From NCBI GenBank assembly GCA_025463125.1, contig JAOAPX010000180.1, forward strand, positions 1 to 41,646: a stretch of 41,646 bases of DNA. The letters run 5' to 3'. Source of the stretch: Acidobacteriota bacterium. GTDB lineage: Bacteria; Acidobacteriota; Blastocatellia; Pyrinomonadales; Pyrinomonadaceae. Shown here piece by piece: positions 30,557 to 39,828 of this stretch. The notes under the pieces were generated by a model. That model ran no database searches. It had not been told where the DNA came from and worked only from the letters and a program-made list of their open reading frames with translations. Position numbers and translations under genes: made by a program. Positions within the stretch are counted from its first letter, which is position 1; every line of letters starts with the position of its first letter.

Positions 30557-32041
30557 TTATTGATTCCAGGCTACCCGGCTTTTAAGCCTGCGGATAGATT
30601 TTTCTTTTCCCAGAGTTTCAAAAACCGCGAGCATCGAAGGTCCGACGGCTAAACCGGTTAAAAGCGCGCGCGAGCCGTTCATAATTTGCCCGAGCTTAGC
30701 GCCTTTTTCCTCGGCGAATTGCTTGACGATTTCTTCTATCCGATCGTGCGTAAAATCTTCGACCGGAGCGAATCTTTCAGCCAATTCGGGCAGCCACGCT
30801 TGCAGATCGGGAAATTTTTTCAGGTTTTTGTCGATTGCCGCCTGATCGAAATCGAAATCCTCGGAAAAATAAGCGCGTCCCTGAGTAGAAAAATCTTTCA
30901 AAGTAAAAAATCTTTCGCGAATCAAATCGACGGTTTTTTCAAACCATTCTTTGTCTTCGTCTTCGTATTCGTCGCGCCAGAGCTTCGCCGGCTTGAGCTC
31001 GGCTTTGACAAAAGGCAGAATTTCTTCGAGCGGCATCGTGCGAATGTATTCGGCGTTCATCCACATCGCTTTATCGTCGGTCCAGCGGCGCGAATTATTC
31101 GAATCGAAATTAAAAATGGCGTTGCTGCGGTGAATTCCTTCGAGCGAAAATTTTTCGACCAGCTCGTCTAAAGAATAAATTTCTCGTTCTTCGCCAGCCG
31201 ACCAGCCTAAAAGCGCGAGAAAATTGCGAAATGCGGCGGCTAAAAATCCGGCGTCGCGATAAGTCGTCATCGAAACGATTTCGCCGTGAATTCGCTTGCT
31301 CAATTTTTTTCCGCCCGGAGCCAGGATCAAAGGCAAATGCGCGAAACGCGGCGGCGTTTTTTCTAAAGCTTCGTAAATTAAAATTTGTTTGTGCGTGTTC
31401 GTTAAATGATCCTGACCGCGAATAACGTCGGTGATCTCCATTTCGATGTCGTCGCAGACGACCGCGAGATTGTAAAGCGGATGACCGTCGGAACGAAGCA
31501 GAACGAGGTCTTCGATTTCCGAATAATCGCGTTCCTGAAGCCCGTAAACCGCATCTTCGAAAGCGGTTTTCCCCGTTTCACCGACTTTTAAGCGAATAGC
31601 GAACGGCTCGCCCGCCGCCGCTTTCGCGTCGCTTTCTTCTCTCGACAGATCGCGAAACTGATTGTCGCGCATATTTTTTTGCTCGCGCGCCCGTTCGACG
31701 ATCGCGGCTTTGACGTCTTTATCGCCGCGATCTTCTTTCGGCGTGAAATCCCTGTACGCTTTGCCTTCTTCGAGCAGTTTTAGGGCGATGGCGCGATGCT
31801 TGTCGGCGTTGTTCGATTGATAAACTATTTCTTCGTCAGGCGCGAAACCGAGCCATGCCAGACCGTCTAGAATCGAGCGCGTCGATTCTTCGGTCGAGCG
31901 CGCGAGGTCTGTATCTTCTATTCGTAAAAGAAATTTTCCGCCTTGATTGCGAGCGTATAAATAATTAAAAAGCGCGGTTCGGGCAGAACCGATATGCAAA
32001 TAACCCGTCGGCGACGGAGCAAATCTAACTCTTTTGGTCAT
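30557..32041 (-). CDS. gltX: Glutamyl-tRNA synthetase
   Basis: 494 residues from MTKRVRFAPSPTGYLHIGSARTALFNYL. Class I catalytic motifs: HIGS (HIGH-type) and KLSKR (KMSKS-type, GGKKLSKRIHG). LLRIEDTDLARSTEES and FDSNNSRRW are typical of GluRS. The C-terminal helical anticodon-binding domain is full length. It charges tRNA-Glu (possibly also tRNA-Gln for transamidation). Start chosen at ATG 32041; an upstream in-frame codon lies in the leader. TATAAT on the minus strand (32094-32089) may be the -10. tRNA-Ser lies upstream in the same direction. Confidence 0.96.
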   Translation of the reverse strand: MTKRVRFAPSPTGYLHIGSARTALFNYLYARNQGGKFLLRIEDTDLARSTEESTRSILDGLAWLGFAPDEEIVYQSNNADKHRAIALKLLEEGKAYRDFTPKEDRGDKDVKAAIVERAREQKNMRDNQFRDLSREESDAKAAAGEPFAIRLKVGETGKTAFEDAVYGLQERDYSEIEDLVLLRSDGHPLYNLAVVCDDIEMEITDVIRGQDHLTNTHKQILIYEALEKTPPRFAHLPLILAPGGKKLSKRIHGEIVSMTTYRDAGFLAAAFRNFLALLGWSAGEEREIYSLDELVEKFSLEGIHRSNAIFNFDSNNSRRWTDDKAMWMNAEYIRTMPLEEILPFVKAELKPAKLWRDEYEDEDKEWFEKTVDLIRERFFTLKDFSTQGRAYFSEDFDFDQAAIDKNLKKFPDLQAWLPELAERFAPVEDFTHDRIEEIVKQFAEEKGAKLGQIMNGSRALLTGLAVGPSMLAVFETLGKEKSIRRLKSRVAWNQ

Positions 32042-32135
32042 AAAGAATATTTTCCCGCAAAGGCGCGGGCAGCGCAAAGTCTTAATAAATTATAACTTGA
32101 AATTACAATTATAATGGTCGCTAAAAACACGAAAA

Positions 32136-32160
32136 GCTATCAAACTCAAAATTTGATAGC
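32136..32160. repeat. Short hairpin GCTATCAAA/TTTGATAGC
   Basis: GCTATCAAA (32136-32144) pairs with TTTGATAGC (32152-32160), loop 7. It lies between tRNA-Ser and gltX, and CTAAAAACACGAAAAG next to it echoes the CAA/CAC-rich words of the larger palindromic elements. May end the tRNA transcript. Confidence 0.5.
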
Positions 32161-32185
32161 CGCAAAACAAATCTGAAATCTAAAA

Positions 32186-32276
32186 TGGCGGAGACGACAG
32201 GATTCGAACCTGTGGTAGTCTTTTGGACTACAACGATTTAGCAAACCGCCGCTTTCAGCCGCTCAGCCACGTCTCC
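32186..32276 (-). tRNA. tRNA-Ser (GCT anticodon)
   Basis: 91 nt with encoded CCA (TGG at 32186-32188, + strand), discriminator G. Acceptor GGAGACG/CGTCTCC, D-arm TGGCTGAGCGGCTGAAAGC, loop TTGCTAA gives anticodon GCT, long variable arm (TTGTAGTCCAAAAGACTACCA), T-arm CAGGTTCGAATCCTG. Confidence 0.93.
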
Positions 32277-32307
32277 GCAAAATGCTTTTCGAGAAAAGCA
32301 AGTTTTT

Positions 32308-32335
32308 ATTCTAGCCGTTGTCGAAACTTTGTCAA
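32308..32335 (-). promoter_or_regulatory. Promoter of tRNA-Ser
   Basis: On the minus strand a perfect TTGACA (32335-32330), 16 nt, TAGAAT (32313-32308). About 31 nt from the mature end. The remaining bases to 32590 hold no gene; weak TTGCGA-16-TATAGT at 32525-32552 may be the promoter of the next gene. Confidence 0.7.
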
Positions 32336-32590
32336 GTTCAATGCCCGCATCAAATCGAAATACGAATCAATTCTTTGCCGAAAGCAAACGTTTGAAAAAT
32401 TCAATGCATCTTATCAAGTTAAATCCAGAAGCGTTTGTCGCGGCTTGACACATTTGACTTTACGGAAGAAAATAGCAATCGTCCGTGAATTGGATTTTTT
32501 TTACTGACCTTCGTATTAAAGGTATTGCGATCCCGAAACGATTTTATATAGTGAAATATTAAACTTGTTTTGCCGGAGATGGCTTTCTTA

Positions 32591-34345
32591 ATGTTTTCTA
32601 CAGATTACCCAAAAGCTTTCTTAAAGCCCGTTTTAGTTGCTTTGACTGTGTTTTCGACGGTCTTTTCAACTGCGTTCGAAGCGCGTGCGAAAGTTGTAGT
32701 TGAAAGCAAAGGCAATCTCGGCGTGATTAAAGGCATTATCCGCGATGAAACGGGAAGTCCCATCTCAAACGCTTACGTATCGATATTTCGCGTCGGCACC
32801 GACACGCTTTTAAAACAAGTTCGATCAGCGAAGGACGGAAGCTTTCTGGCGAAAATACTGCCGGGAACTTATACGATTTTAGCCGTCGCGCAGGGTTTTA
32901 ACGCGGTAACTCTTAATGAAGTCGCCGTAAACCGCGCCGCCGAACTTAATTACGGTTTTAAGCTTGAGCGTTCGGGCGGCGGCAATACTTTGCCCGAGAA
33001 AAAACTCGACCGCAACAGCTCGAAGTTGCGGATTCGCCTGGCTAACAGCCGCCGTTCGATTTATCAAAATCAAGAAGGAACCGCTCCGGTTGATGAAGAT
33101 AAAATTGCCGGGAAAGCGGTTGAAGAAACGACAGCTATAGCCGAGCGCGATCAAGACGAAGCGAAAAGAAGCGGGCAAACGGTCGTTGAAACGTACTTCG
33201 CCGATTCTGTTGAAGGAGCGTTTTCAGGCGTGAATTTCGCCACGTTTCTACCCGTCAGCGAAAATGCGGAAGTCATTATCGCCGGGCAAACCGGCACGAA
33301 GAACGCTCCGAACCGCGTTGAAACCAGCTTAAAGTTTCGTCCCGACGATAAACACCAAGTTCGGCTGAAAACCTCTTACGGCAATCTCGGTCGCATAAAA
33401 CTCGAAAATAACGATAAATCGCTCGGTCAATTTTCCGTTCAGGCTTTGGACGAATGGAACGTTCGCGATGATTTGATTCTGGTTTTCGGTTTTGATTATT
33501 CGCGCTTTACCGGCGCGGGCGACGATTTTTCAATCAGTCCGCGACTCGGCTTGCAGTTTGACGTTAACGAGAAAACTCGTTTGAGCAGCGCTTTTACCGG
33601 CAACACCGAGGAAAAAAGCTGGGCGCGAGCCATCGAACTTGAAGGCGCTTCCGTCGCTTTTTCGGAACCGGTCGCCATCGAGGATTTTGTCGTTAAAAAC
33701 GATAAGCCGCAGATGAATAAAAGTCGCCGCCTGGAATTCGGAGTCGAACGCGTTCTCGACAATAACTCGAGCGTCGAAGCCAATATCTTTCTCGACACAA
33801 CGCTCGGGCGCGGCGTCGGGTTGGAGAGCCTTCCGTTTGATGTTTTAGGAATCGAGAATTTCAGCGATTTCGTTTCAAATCAGCAAGGCAAAACGCGCGG
33901 CTTACGCCTGGTTTATTCGCGACGTTTAGGCAGCCGCTTTAAAACCTCAGCGGGATTTGCTCTCGGAAACGGGCAGAAACTTTCGGAAAACGGTATTTCA
34001 AAACCGTCGGAAGTATTTGAAAACGACTTGTTTCAAACATTTTTCGGTCAATTCGATGCCGACTTAAAGACCGGAACGAACGTGAAGACGATCTTTCGTT
34101 TATCGCCGCAGGCGACGGTTTTCGCAATCGATCCGTTTCAGGGCAGACTGGCGATTTACGATCCGGGTTTAAGCGTTCTGGTGACACAATCTTTACCGAC
34201 TTTGGGTTTGCCGATTCGCGCCGAAGCGATTGTTGACGCGAGAAACATTCTTGATTTCCAAACCGGCGTCAGCAGCGAAGAAGGAAGCCTGCGTTTAAGC
34301 TCGCAGCGACGCACGTTGCGCGGCGGCATTTCGGTTAGATTTTAA
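32591..34345 (+). CDS. Carboxypeptidase-regulatory-like domain fused to an outer-membrane beta-barrel
   Basis: About 584 residues from MFSTDYPKAF (ATG 32579 is an alternative). A signal peptide ends near AFEARAK. Next a CarboxypepD_reg-like beta-sandwich (about 45-115: GVIKGIIRDETGSPISNAYVSIFRVGT...AKDGSFLAKILPGTYTILAVAQGF), a charged linker, and from about 200 to the end alternating polar/hydrophobic strands ending in GGISVRF, the aromatic C-terminus of outer-membrane barrels. Resembles the barrel half of TonB-dependent receptors but shows no plug domain or TonB box. Substrate unknown. Confidence 0.7.
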   Translation: MFSTDYPKAFLKPVLVALTVFSTVFSTAFEARAKVVVESKGNLGVIKGIIRDETGSPISNAYVSIFRVGTDTLLKQVRSAKDGSFLAKILPGTYTILAVAQGFNAVTLNEVAVNRAAELNYGFKLERSGGGNTLPEKKLDRNSSKLRIRLANSRRSIYQNQEGTAPVDEDKIAGKAVEETTAIAERDQDEAKRSGQTVVETYFADSVEGAFSGVNFATFLPVSENAEVIIAGQTGTKNAPNRVETSLKFRPDDKHQVRLKTSYGNLGRIKLENNDKSLGQFSVQALDEWNVRDDLILVFGFDYSRFTGAGDDFSISPRLGLQFDVNEKTRLSSAFTGNTEEKSWARAIELEGASVAFSEPVAIEDFVVKNDKPQMNKSRRLEFGVERVLDNNSSVEANIFLDTTLGRGVGLESLPFDVLGIENFSDFVSNQQGKTRGLRLVYSRRLGSRFKTSAGFALGNGQKLSENGISKPSEVFENDLFQTFFGQFDADLKTGTNVKTIFRLSPQATVFAIDPFQGRLAIYDPGLSVLVTQSLPTLGLPIRAEAIVDARNILDFQTGVSSEEGSLRLSSQRRTLRGGISVRF

Positions 34346-34371
34346 CCGGCGGCGCGAGAATCGAAATTAAG

Positions 34372-34407
34372 AAAAAGTCCAAAGACGATAAGGCTTTGGA
34401 CTTTTTT
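34372..34407 (+). terminator. Terminator of the barrel gene
   Basis: AAAAAGTCCAAAG (34372-34384) with CTTTGGACTTTTTT (34394-34407), 13 bp, loop 9, T tract of six. Confidence 0.9.
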
Positions 34408-34538
34408 AATTTCCAAAATCTCGGATTGGAAAGCAAAAAACTGAATATTTTTTTTGTTATTATAACATTTTTAACGCTTTATTTACTTTGCAAACGCATA
34501 AATCGGAGCTGATGCAAGTTGTTTTTCAAGATAAGAAA

Positions 34539-34554
34539 TTGGAACGCATCTTGC
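34539..34554 (+). promoter_or_regulatory. Sigma-54 (-24/-12) promoter
   Basis: TTGGAACGCATCTTGC: GG at 34541-34542 and GC at 34553-34554 are 10 nt apart as required, and it matches TTGGCAC-N5-TTGC at nearly all key positions. Expected start near 34566, 23 nt before the kinase ATG. The gap from 34346 also holds the upstream terminator but no gene. An NtrC-class activator site is needed upstream; none was recognised. Confidence 0.7.
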
Positions 34555-34588
34555 GTTAAAAATCCATCGGCGAAGTGCGTCACTTAAA

Positions 34589-37500
34589 ATGAAAGGTAAA
34601 TTGCTGACAAGTTGGGGTTTGGTGTGGCTTCTGGCAAGCGTTTTGTTTGTCATCGGCGCGGCGCTGAATCTTTTCCAGCGAGCCTATCATAAACTGCCGC
34701 CGACAGACGGCGTCGATTGGGTGCAAAAGACCGACGGAATTTACGCCGCAAAAATCGTTCCGGGACTTTCGGCATCGAGAGCGGGAATTGCCGCGGGCGA
34801 CAAGCTCATCGCCATTAGCCTCGATGAAAAGCAGTATGATGAAATAGTTTCGCCGGTCGATGTTCAGCTGTATCTCGAAACGGCAGGCGTTGACGGCAGC
34901 TTAACCTATTATTACCAAAAGCCTTATTATTCGTTCGCCGAAAATTATTACTACGCCGATCTGCGCCGGATCGATTCGCTGCCGCGCTGGACGGCTCCGA
35001 TAATCTTTTTAACAATTGTCGGTTTGATTTGGCTCTCGGTCGGACTTTTCGTTCTTTTCAAACAAGGCGGACACGCGCCGTTTGTTTTGCATTTCGCGAC
35101 GGTTTGTCTCGCGGCGTTTGTTTTTCACACGTATAAACCGCTCGGTTTGGGCGAAGATTTCGATCTGGCTGTCAGTCTTTTAGACGATATTTCCTTTGCT
35201 TTTTTTGTTCCGCTTTTTCTGCATTTTTGTTTGCGTTACCCGGTAAAAAACGAAGTTTTCGACCGGCAGCGCTGGAAAACTTACCTGCTTTATATTCCCG
35301 CGTTTTTGGTGACGCTGGTTTTGACGGCGATTTCGGTCGTTCCGCAGCTCGTTCCTAATTACGCCGCTGCCGAAATTATTGCCAAAACGACGGATAAGCT
35401 CAATTTATTCGGCGTCCTATATCAATTTAACTTTCTGCATTTCGTCGTCGGCACTTCGCTCGGCGCGGGCTTTTTAGTCTGGCGATTTTTTACAAATCGT
35501 CAGCCGCTTGTCCGCCAGCGCCTTAAATGGGCGATGTGGGGAACAATCGCCGCGCTGACGCCGATCGTGATTTTTCAGCTTGCCGGGCAGTTTTTGTATC
35601 TTCCGGAAGATGATTTCAGCACGGCTTTAACGACTTTGCCGCTTGCCTTGATTCCGCTCAGCTTCGGTCATTCGGTCGTTCGGTATCGTTTGATGGACGT
35701 TGACGTCGTCGTGCGCCGCGCGCTCGTTTATGCGCTGACGACCCTGACGATTGCGATGATGATCGGCACAGTCGCGCTCGGGCTTGTTTTTCTCGCCGTC
35801 GGTAATAATCTTTCGTCTACGGAAATTACGCTTCGCGCTTTGATCGCGATTGTCGCGATGGGCGCGATCGTGCTTCTTAGCGAACCGCTCAAAAAATATT
35901 TACAGGAACGCGCCGATCGTTTCTTTTACGGCGAACGTTATGATTTGCGGCGCGGGCTGCTCGATTTCGGCAGAACGCTTTCGGCGACGACCGCGCTCGA
36001 TCCGCTTTTAAACGCTTTGACTGAAAGATTGCGTCAGGTTCTCGATGTAGAGAAAGTAGCGATTTTTATTGAAGATGAAACTTTGCCCGAGCGATATCGT
36101 CTCGCAAAATCGATAAATTTAAGCGAAAGCTACAAAATCCCGAACGATTTCCGCCAGATGATCCGGCAGAAAGCCGCGGCGAAGGGCATCGTCCGCGCCG
36201 ACGAGCTCGAAACGTTCGAAGAGGGAATTATTGACGAAACGCCGCACGAAAAAAACGGTTTTATCGGGAAAATCGAAAAATTCAGCTTGAACGGAAAAAA
36301 TATACAGCGGCAGGAGCTTCATTACTTTGTGCCGTGCGTCGTGCGCGGCAAGATGGTCGCGGTCATCGGTTTGGGCAGAGCGAGCGACGGCTCTTTGCTT
36401 TCGAGCGAAGATTTGGAAATTCTGCAAACCGTTTCCGGTTATATCGGCGTCGCCGTCGAAAACAGTCTGCTTTATCAGGAACAGCATCAGCGCGCCGAAG
36501 AGCTCGCTTTGCTCAAAGAATTTAACGAATCGATCGTCGAATCGGTCAACGTCGGTTTGATCGCGGTCGATGAAACCGGAAGAATTACGCGCTGCAATTC
36601 GAGTTTCGAAGAGCTGATCGGTTTAAGCCGCGAACAGGCGGTCGGCAAACCGGTTGAAGAAGTTTTCGACGCGAGCTTTGCTCTGAACCTGGAAAACATA
36701 CTTGGCAAATCGCGCTGGCATCTGACGGAAATTCGCAACGCCTACAAGCTCCACACTTACGATTATAAAGGAAAATCCTTGATTTTAAACGTCGCCGTCG
36801 CGCCGCTCCGCTCGGTTTCCAATCAGCAAACCGGCGCGATTGTCGTTTTAGAAAACGTTTCATCGCGCGTCAAGCTCGAAGAAACTCTACAGCAAAGCGA
36901 AAAGCTTTCGAGCATCGGGCTTCTCGCCGCAGGCGTCGCGCACGAAGTCAACACGCCGCTCACGGGCGTTTCCAGCTACACGCAGATGCTTCTCGGGATG
37001 ATTCCCGAAACTGACCCGAAACACGCGCTTTTGCAGAAAATGCAGAAGCAAACCGACCGCGCCACAAACATCGTCGGCAATCTCTTAAATTTCTCGCGCA
37101 CGGGAACGGCGACGGATTTCGTCGAAATTGATATTAATAAACTGCTCGACGACACGCTTCAATTACTCGAACCGCAATTGAGAAAATCCCAGGTCGAAAT
37201 CGTCAAACATTACGTTAAAACGCCGCCGAAAATTCGCGGCAACGGCGGCAAATTGCAGCAGGTTTTTACAAACTTGATTTTGAATGCGAGAGACGCGATG
37301 TTCGGCGGCGGCACGATTACGCTCGTCACCCGGTTTAACGAAGAAAGCGGCGTAATTATCGAAGTTTCCGACACGGGCGAAGGCATTCCCGCCGAAAATA
37401 TAAACAAAATCTTCGACCCGTTTTTTACCACGAAAGGCGTCGGCAACGGAACCGGATTAGGCTTGGCGGTTTCTTACGGAATCGTGCAGGAACACGCCGG

Positions 37501-37594
37501 CACAATCGAAGTTAAAAGCGCGACCGGCGAAGGCACGACCTTCCACCTCAATTTTCCCATCGCCCAAAAACAAATCCAACGAGCTGTAAGTTAA
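34589..37594 (+). CDS. Multi-span PDZ-like/GAF/PAS sensor histidine kinase
   Basis: 1001 residues. One N-terminal span (10-30) and a periplasmic PDZ-like segment (about 40-115: DGIYAAKIVPGLSASRAGIAAGDKLIAISLDEKQY), then about seven to eight spans (135-430), a GAF domain (about 470-635), PAS (about 655-760; ESVNVGLIAVDETGRITRCNSSFEELIGLS), HisKA with His785 (AAGVAHEVNTPLTGVSSYTQML), and HATPase_c ([41 protein letters not shown]). The HEVNTPL box is NtrB-like. Driven by a sigma-54 promoter. No cognate regulator is adjacent; the N-terminal PDZ/7TM arrangement is unusual and may sense a periplasmic peptide or protein. Confidence 0.88.
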   Translation: MKGKLLTSWGLVWLLASVLFVIGAALNLFQRAYHKLPPTDGVDWVQKTDGIYAAKIVPGLSASRAGIAAGDKLIAISLDEKQYDEIVSPVDVQLYLETAGVDGSLTYYYQKPYYSFAENYYYADLRRIDSLPRWTAPIIFLTIVGLIWLSVGLFVLFKQGGHAPFVLHFATVCLAAFVFHTYKPLGLGEDFDLAVSLLDDISFAFFVPLFLHFCLRYPVKNEVFDRQRWKTYLLYIPAFLVTLVLTAISVVPQLVPNYAAAEIIAKTTDKLNLFGVLYQFNFLHFVVGTSLGAGFLVWRFFTNRQPLVRQRLKWAMWGTIAALTPIVIFQLAGQFLYLPEDDFSTALTTLPLALIPLSFGHSVVRYRLMDVDVVVRRALVYALTTLTIAMMIGTVALGLVFLAVGNNLSSTEITLRALIAIVAMGAIVLLSEPLKKYLQERADRFFYGERYDLRRGLLDFGRTLSATTALDPLLNALTERLRQVLDVEKVAIFIEDETLPERYRLAKSINLSESYKIPNDFRQMIRQKAAAKGIVRADELETFEEGIIDETPHEKNGFIGKIEKFSLNGKNIQRQELHYFVPCVVRGKMVAVIGLGRASDGSLLSSEDLEILQTVSGYIGVAVENSLLYQEQHQRAEELALLKEFNESIVESVNVGLIAVDETGRITRCNSSFEELIGLSREQAVGKPVEEVFDASFALNLENILGKSRWHLTEIRNAYKLHTYDYKGKSLILNVAVAPLRSVSNQQTGAIVVLENVSSRVKLEETLQQSEKLSSIGLLAAGVAHEVNTPLTGVSSYTQMLLGMIPETDPKHALLQKMQKQTDRATNIVGNLLNFSRTGTATDFVEIDINKLLDDTLQLLEPQLRKSQVEIVKHYVKTPPKIRGNGGKLQQVFTNLILNARDAMFGGGTITLVTRFNEESGVIIEVSDTGEGIPAENINKIFDPFFTTKGVGNGTGLGLAVSYGIVQEHAGTIEVKSATGEGTTFHLNFPIAQKQIQRAVS

Positions 37595-37663
37595 CCCAAC
37601 CTTGAAATTGTTTATAATATTACTTACCTGGTTCAATTATTTAAGTTCCATAGAAGTAATCGA

Positions 37664-38421
37664 ATGAACATCAAATCTTACTTAAAACGCATTAATTACG
37701 GCGGCTCGCTCATACCGACCCCGAAACTTTGCGCGAGTTGCAGATAGCGCATCTTTTGACGGTTCCTTTTGAGAATCTGAGCATTCACTCTAAAGAAGAT
37801 ATAGTGCTTGAAACAAAAGCTCTTTTTAATAAAATTGTCGAGCGGCGGCGCGGCGGTTTCTGTTATGAATTGAACGGTTTATTTGCGACTTTGTTAAGCG
37901 ATATGGGATTTCGAGTTGAGATGCTGGCAGCCGAAGTTGCAACGGAAAACGACAATTTCGGACCGAGCTTTGACCATATGACGCTGATGGTTACGTTAGA
38001 GCAGCGCTGGCTTGTCGATGTCGGATTCGGGGATTCCTTTCGCGAACCTCTGTTGCTCGACCAACGCGGCGAACAGTTGGAGAACGAGCGCGCCTGCCAA
38101 ATTGTTTCCGACGGAAATAAACTTATTCTCAAGCATCGCGGCATCGATGGCGCGTGGAAAACTCAGTATCGATTCGCTTTGCAGCCGTACGAGTTTGCCG
38201 ATTACGAAGAAATGTGTCGCTATCATCAAACCTCGGCGCAGTCGCATTTTACGCAAAAACGTATCTGCTCAAAAGCAACAAAAGAAGGACGGATTTCTTT
38301 AAGCGAAATGCGTTTTATCAAAACACTTAAAAACGGCGAACGCAAAGAGCGTGTTTTATCCGGTCAGGAGGAATACGCGGGAATTCTGCGCGAGCATTTT
38401 GGCATTATTATGACAAATTAA
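37664..38421 (+). pseudogene. Arylamine N-acetyltransferase family gene with a frameshift
   Basis: ATG 37664 reads MNIKSYLKRINYGGSLIPTP, a proper NAT N-terminus, then hits a stop at the TAG of 37746-37748. One base short in the CCCC run (37719-37722) shifts to the frame ETLRELQIAHLLTVPFENLSIH, which stays open to TAA 38421 (intact part 37723-38421, first usable start TTG 37729). The remainder has the catalytic triad: Cys in RRGGFCYELNGLF, His in FDHMTLMV, Asp in VDVGFGDSF. NAT transfers acetyl from acetyl-CoA to arylamines or hydrazines. If the base is a sequencing error the gene is intact (about 252 aa); otherwise it is a fresh pseudogene or the TTG start gives an N-truncated protein. Confidence 0.75.
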
Positions 38422-38458
38422 TGCCGCGCACCGCTTTCAAATTGTCGTTTTGAAAAAC

Positions 38459-39718
38459 TTACAAAGCGAACTGTTTTTTCTGCCAGGTTTTAACGTAATA
38501 GAGAGCCGCCAGAAACGCTATGAACATAATTCCCGAAGCGGTCCAGAACGTCCGGTAAAGAGTGAAATCGTCGATTTTATTAAAAGCGTTGTTTAATAAA
38601 ACGCCGCCGATTGTCGGTCCGACGGCGCGCGCGAGGCTCGCCGCCGATTGCAGAATTCCGAGCGTTTTGCCTTGTTCGGATTCGCTCGCGTTTTTCGAAG
38701 CGAGGCTTGTCAGCGCGGGCGAAGCGAGCGAGTTGCCGAGCGAGAAAAACGCGATTCCGATCAAAAGCCCGATTAATCCGCCCGAATTTGGTCCGACGAG
38801 CGGAACGGCGAACAAACTGCCGACGAGCAGCAGGCAGCCGAAAACCGCCAGACGCGCTTCGCCGTAGCGTCTTGCGAGGCGTTCAAACAGCGCGCCCTGC
38901 ATAACGATCGCCAGCAAGCCGACATACGCGAAAAGATAACCGTTCTGCTCGGCGTTATAATTGAAACGAAACACCGTATAAAGCACAAAGGCGTAAGTCA
39001 TTATCGAAAACGCCATCACCAGCAGAAAATAAATCAGCGTGATCAGACCGAATTGCCTGTCTTTGAATGAATCGAATAGTTCGGCTATGCGACCTTTTCT
39101 TTGATTGGCGTCGCTTTCGGCGCTAAATTTACGCGATTCGGGCAAAATAAAATAAAGCGCGATCGCGTTGACGAGCGACAGAGCCGCCGCGAAATAAAAC
39201 GGAACGTGAATGCCGTATTTGCTCAAAATTCCCGCGAGCGCCGGACCCAAAATAAAGCCCAGACCGAACGCCGCGCCGAAAAGTCCCATGCCTTTCGCGC
39301 GGTTTTCGCGCGAAGTTATGTCGGCGATGTAAGCCTGCGCCGTAGAGATGTTTCCGCCCGTAATTCCGCCGATAATCCGACCGATAAACACGAGCAAAAG
39401 CGTATCCGCCAAGCCGATGACGAAATACCCGACGGCAGAGCCGAGAAGACTGATAAACAGAATCGGTCGCCGCCCGTACCTGTCCGAAAGCTTTCCGAGA
39501 ACCGGCGAAAAGAAAAACTGCATCCACGAATAGATCGAAACTATAAAACCGATTTCGTACGGGGAAGCATTAAAAGGCGCGGTATTGGCGTAAAAAGGCA
39601 GAATCGGAATGACCATTCCGAAACCGATCAGATCTATAAAAATCGTTACGAAAATTATAATAAGCGGCGTGGTAAAGAATTTTTCTCCTGCGACCTCACC
39701 TTTGTTTTGGGAATTCAT
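38459..39718 (-). CDS. TetA-like MFS drug efflux transporter
   Basis: 419 residues, 12 spans. Motif A is GKLSDRYGRRPIL and the motif C region is GAAFGLGFILGPALAG in span 5, which marks proton antiporters of the DHA1/TetA group. FIDLIGFGMVIPILPFYA at the N-terminus and AYIADITSRENRAKGMG are TetA family marks. It probably exports a drug or metabolite. It converges with the NAT gene. The ATG has no clear SD. Confidence 0.9.
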   Translation of the reverse strand: MNSQNKGEVAGEKFFTTPLIIIFVTIFIDLIGFGMVIPILPFYANTAPFNASPYEIGFIVSIYSWMQFFFSPVLGKLSDRYGRRPILFISLLGSAVGYFVIGLADTLLLVFIGRIIGGITGGNISTAQAYIADITSRENRAKGMGLFGAAFGLGFILGPALAGILSKYGIHVPFYFAAALSLVNAIALYFILPESRKFSAESDANQRKGRIAELFDSFKDRQFGLITLIYFLLVMAFSIMTYAFVLYTVFRFNYNAEQNGYLFAYVGLLAIVMQGALFERLARRYGEARLAVFGCLLLVGSLFAVPLVGPNSGGLIGLLIGIAFFSLGNSLASPALTSLASKNASESEQGKTLGILQSAASLARAVGPTIGGVLLNNAFNKIDDFTLYRTFWTASGIMFIAFLAALYYVKTWQKKQFAL

Positions 39719-39828
39719 TGTTACTAAAATTTATAATTGTTTACTGCTCTGCGCCCTTTTTTGTAGTAAGATAACAGAAAATTTAACAATATCACTTTGA
39801 TAAGGATTGCAAAAGCGACACTGAAATT

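Noticed and set aside
32223-32507. 94-codon + strand frame
   Set aside because: It begins inside tRNA-Ser and crosses the tRNA promoter.
39101-39727. 208-codon + strand frame opposite the MFS gene
   Set aside because: Arg-rich antisense shadow of a clear 12-span transporter.
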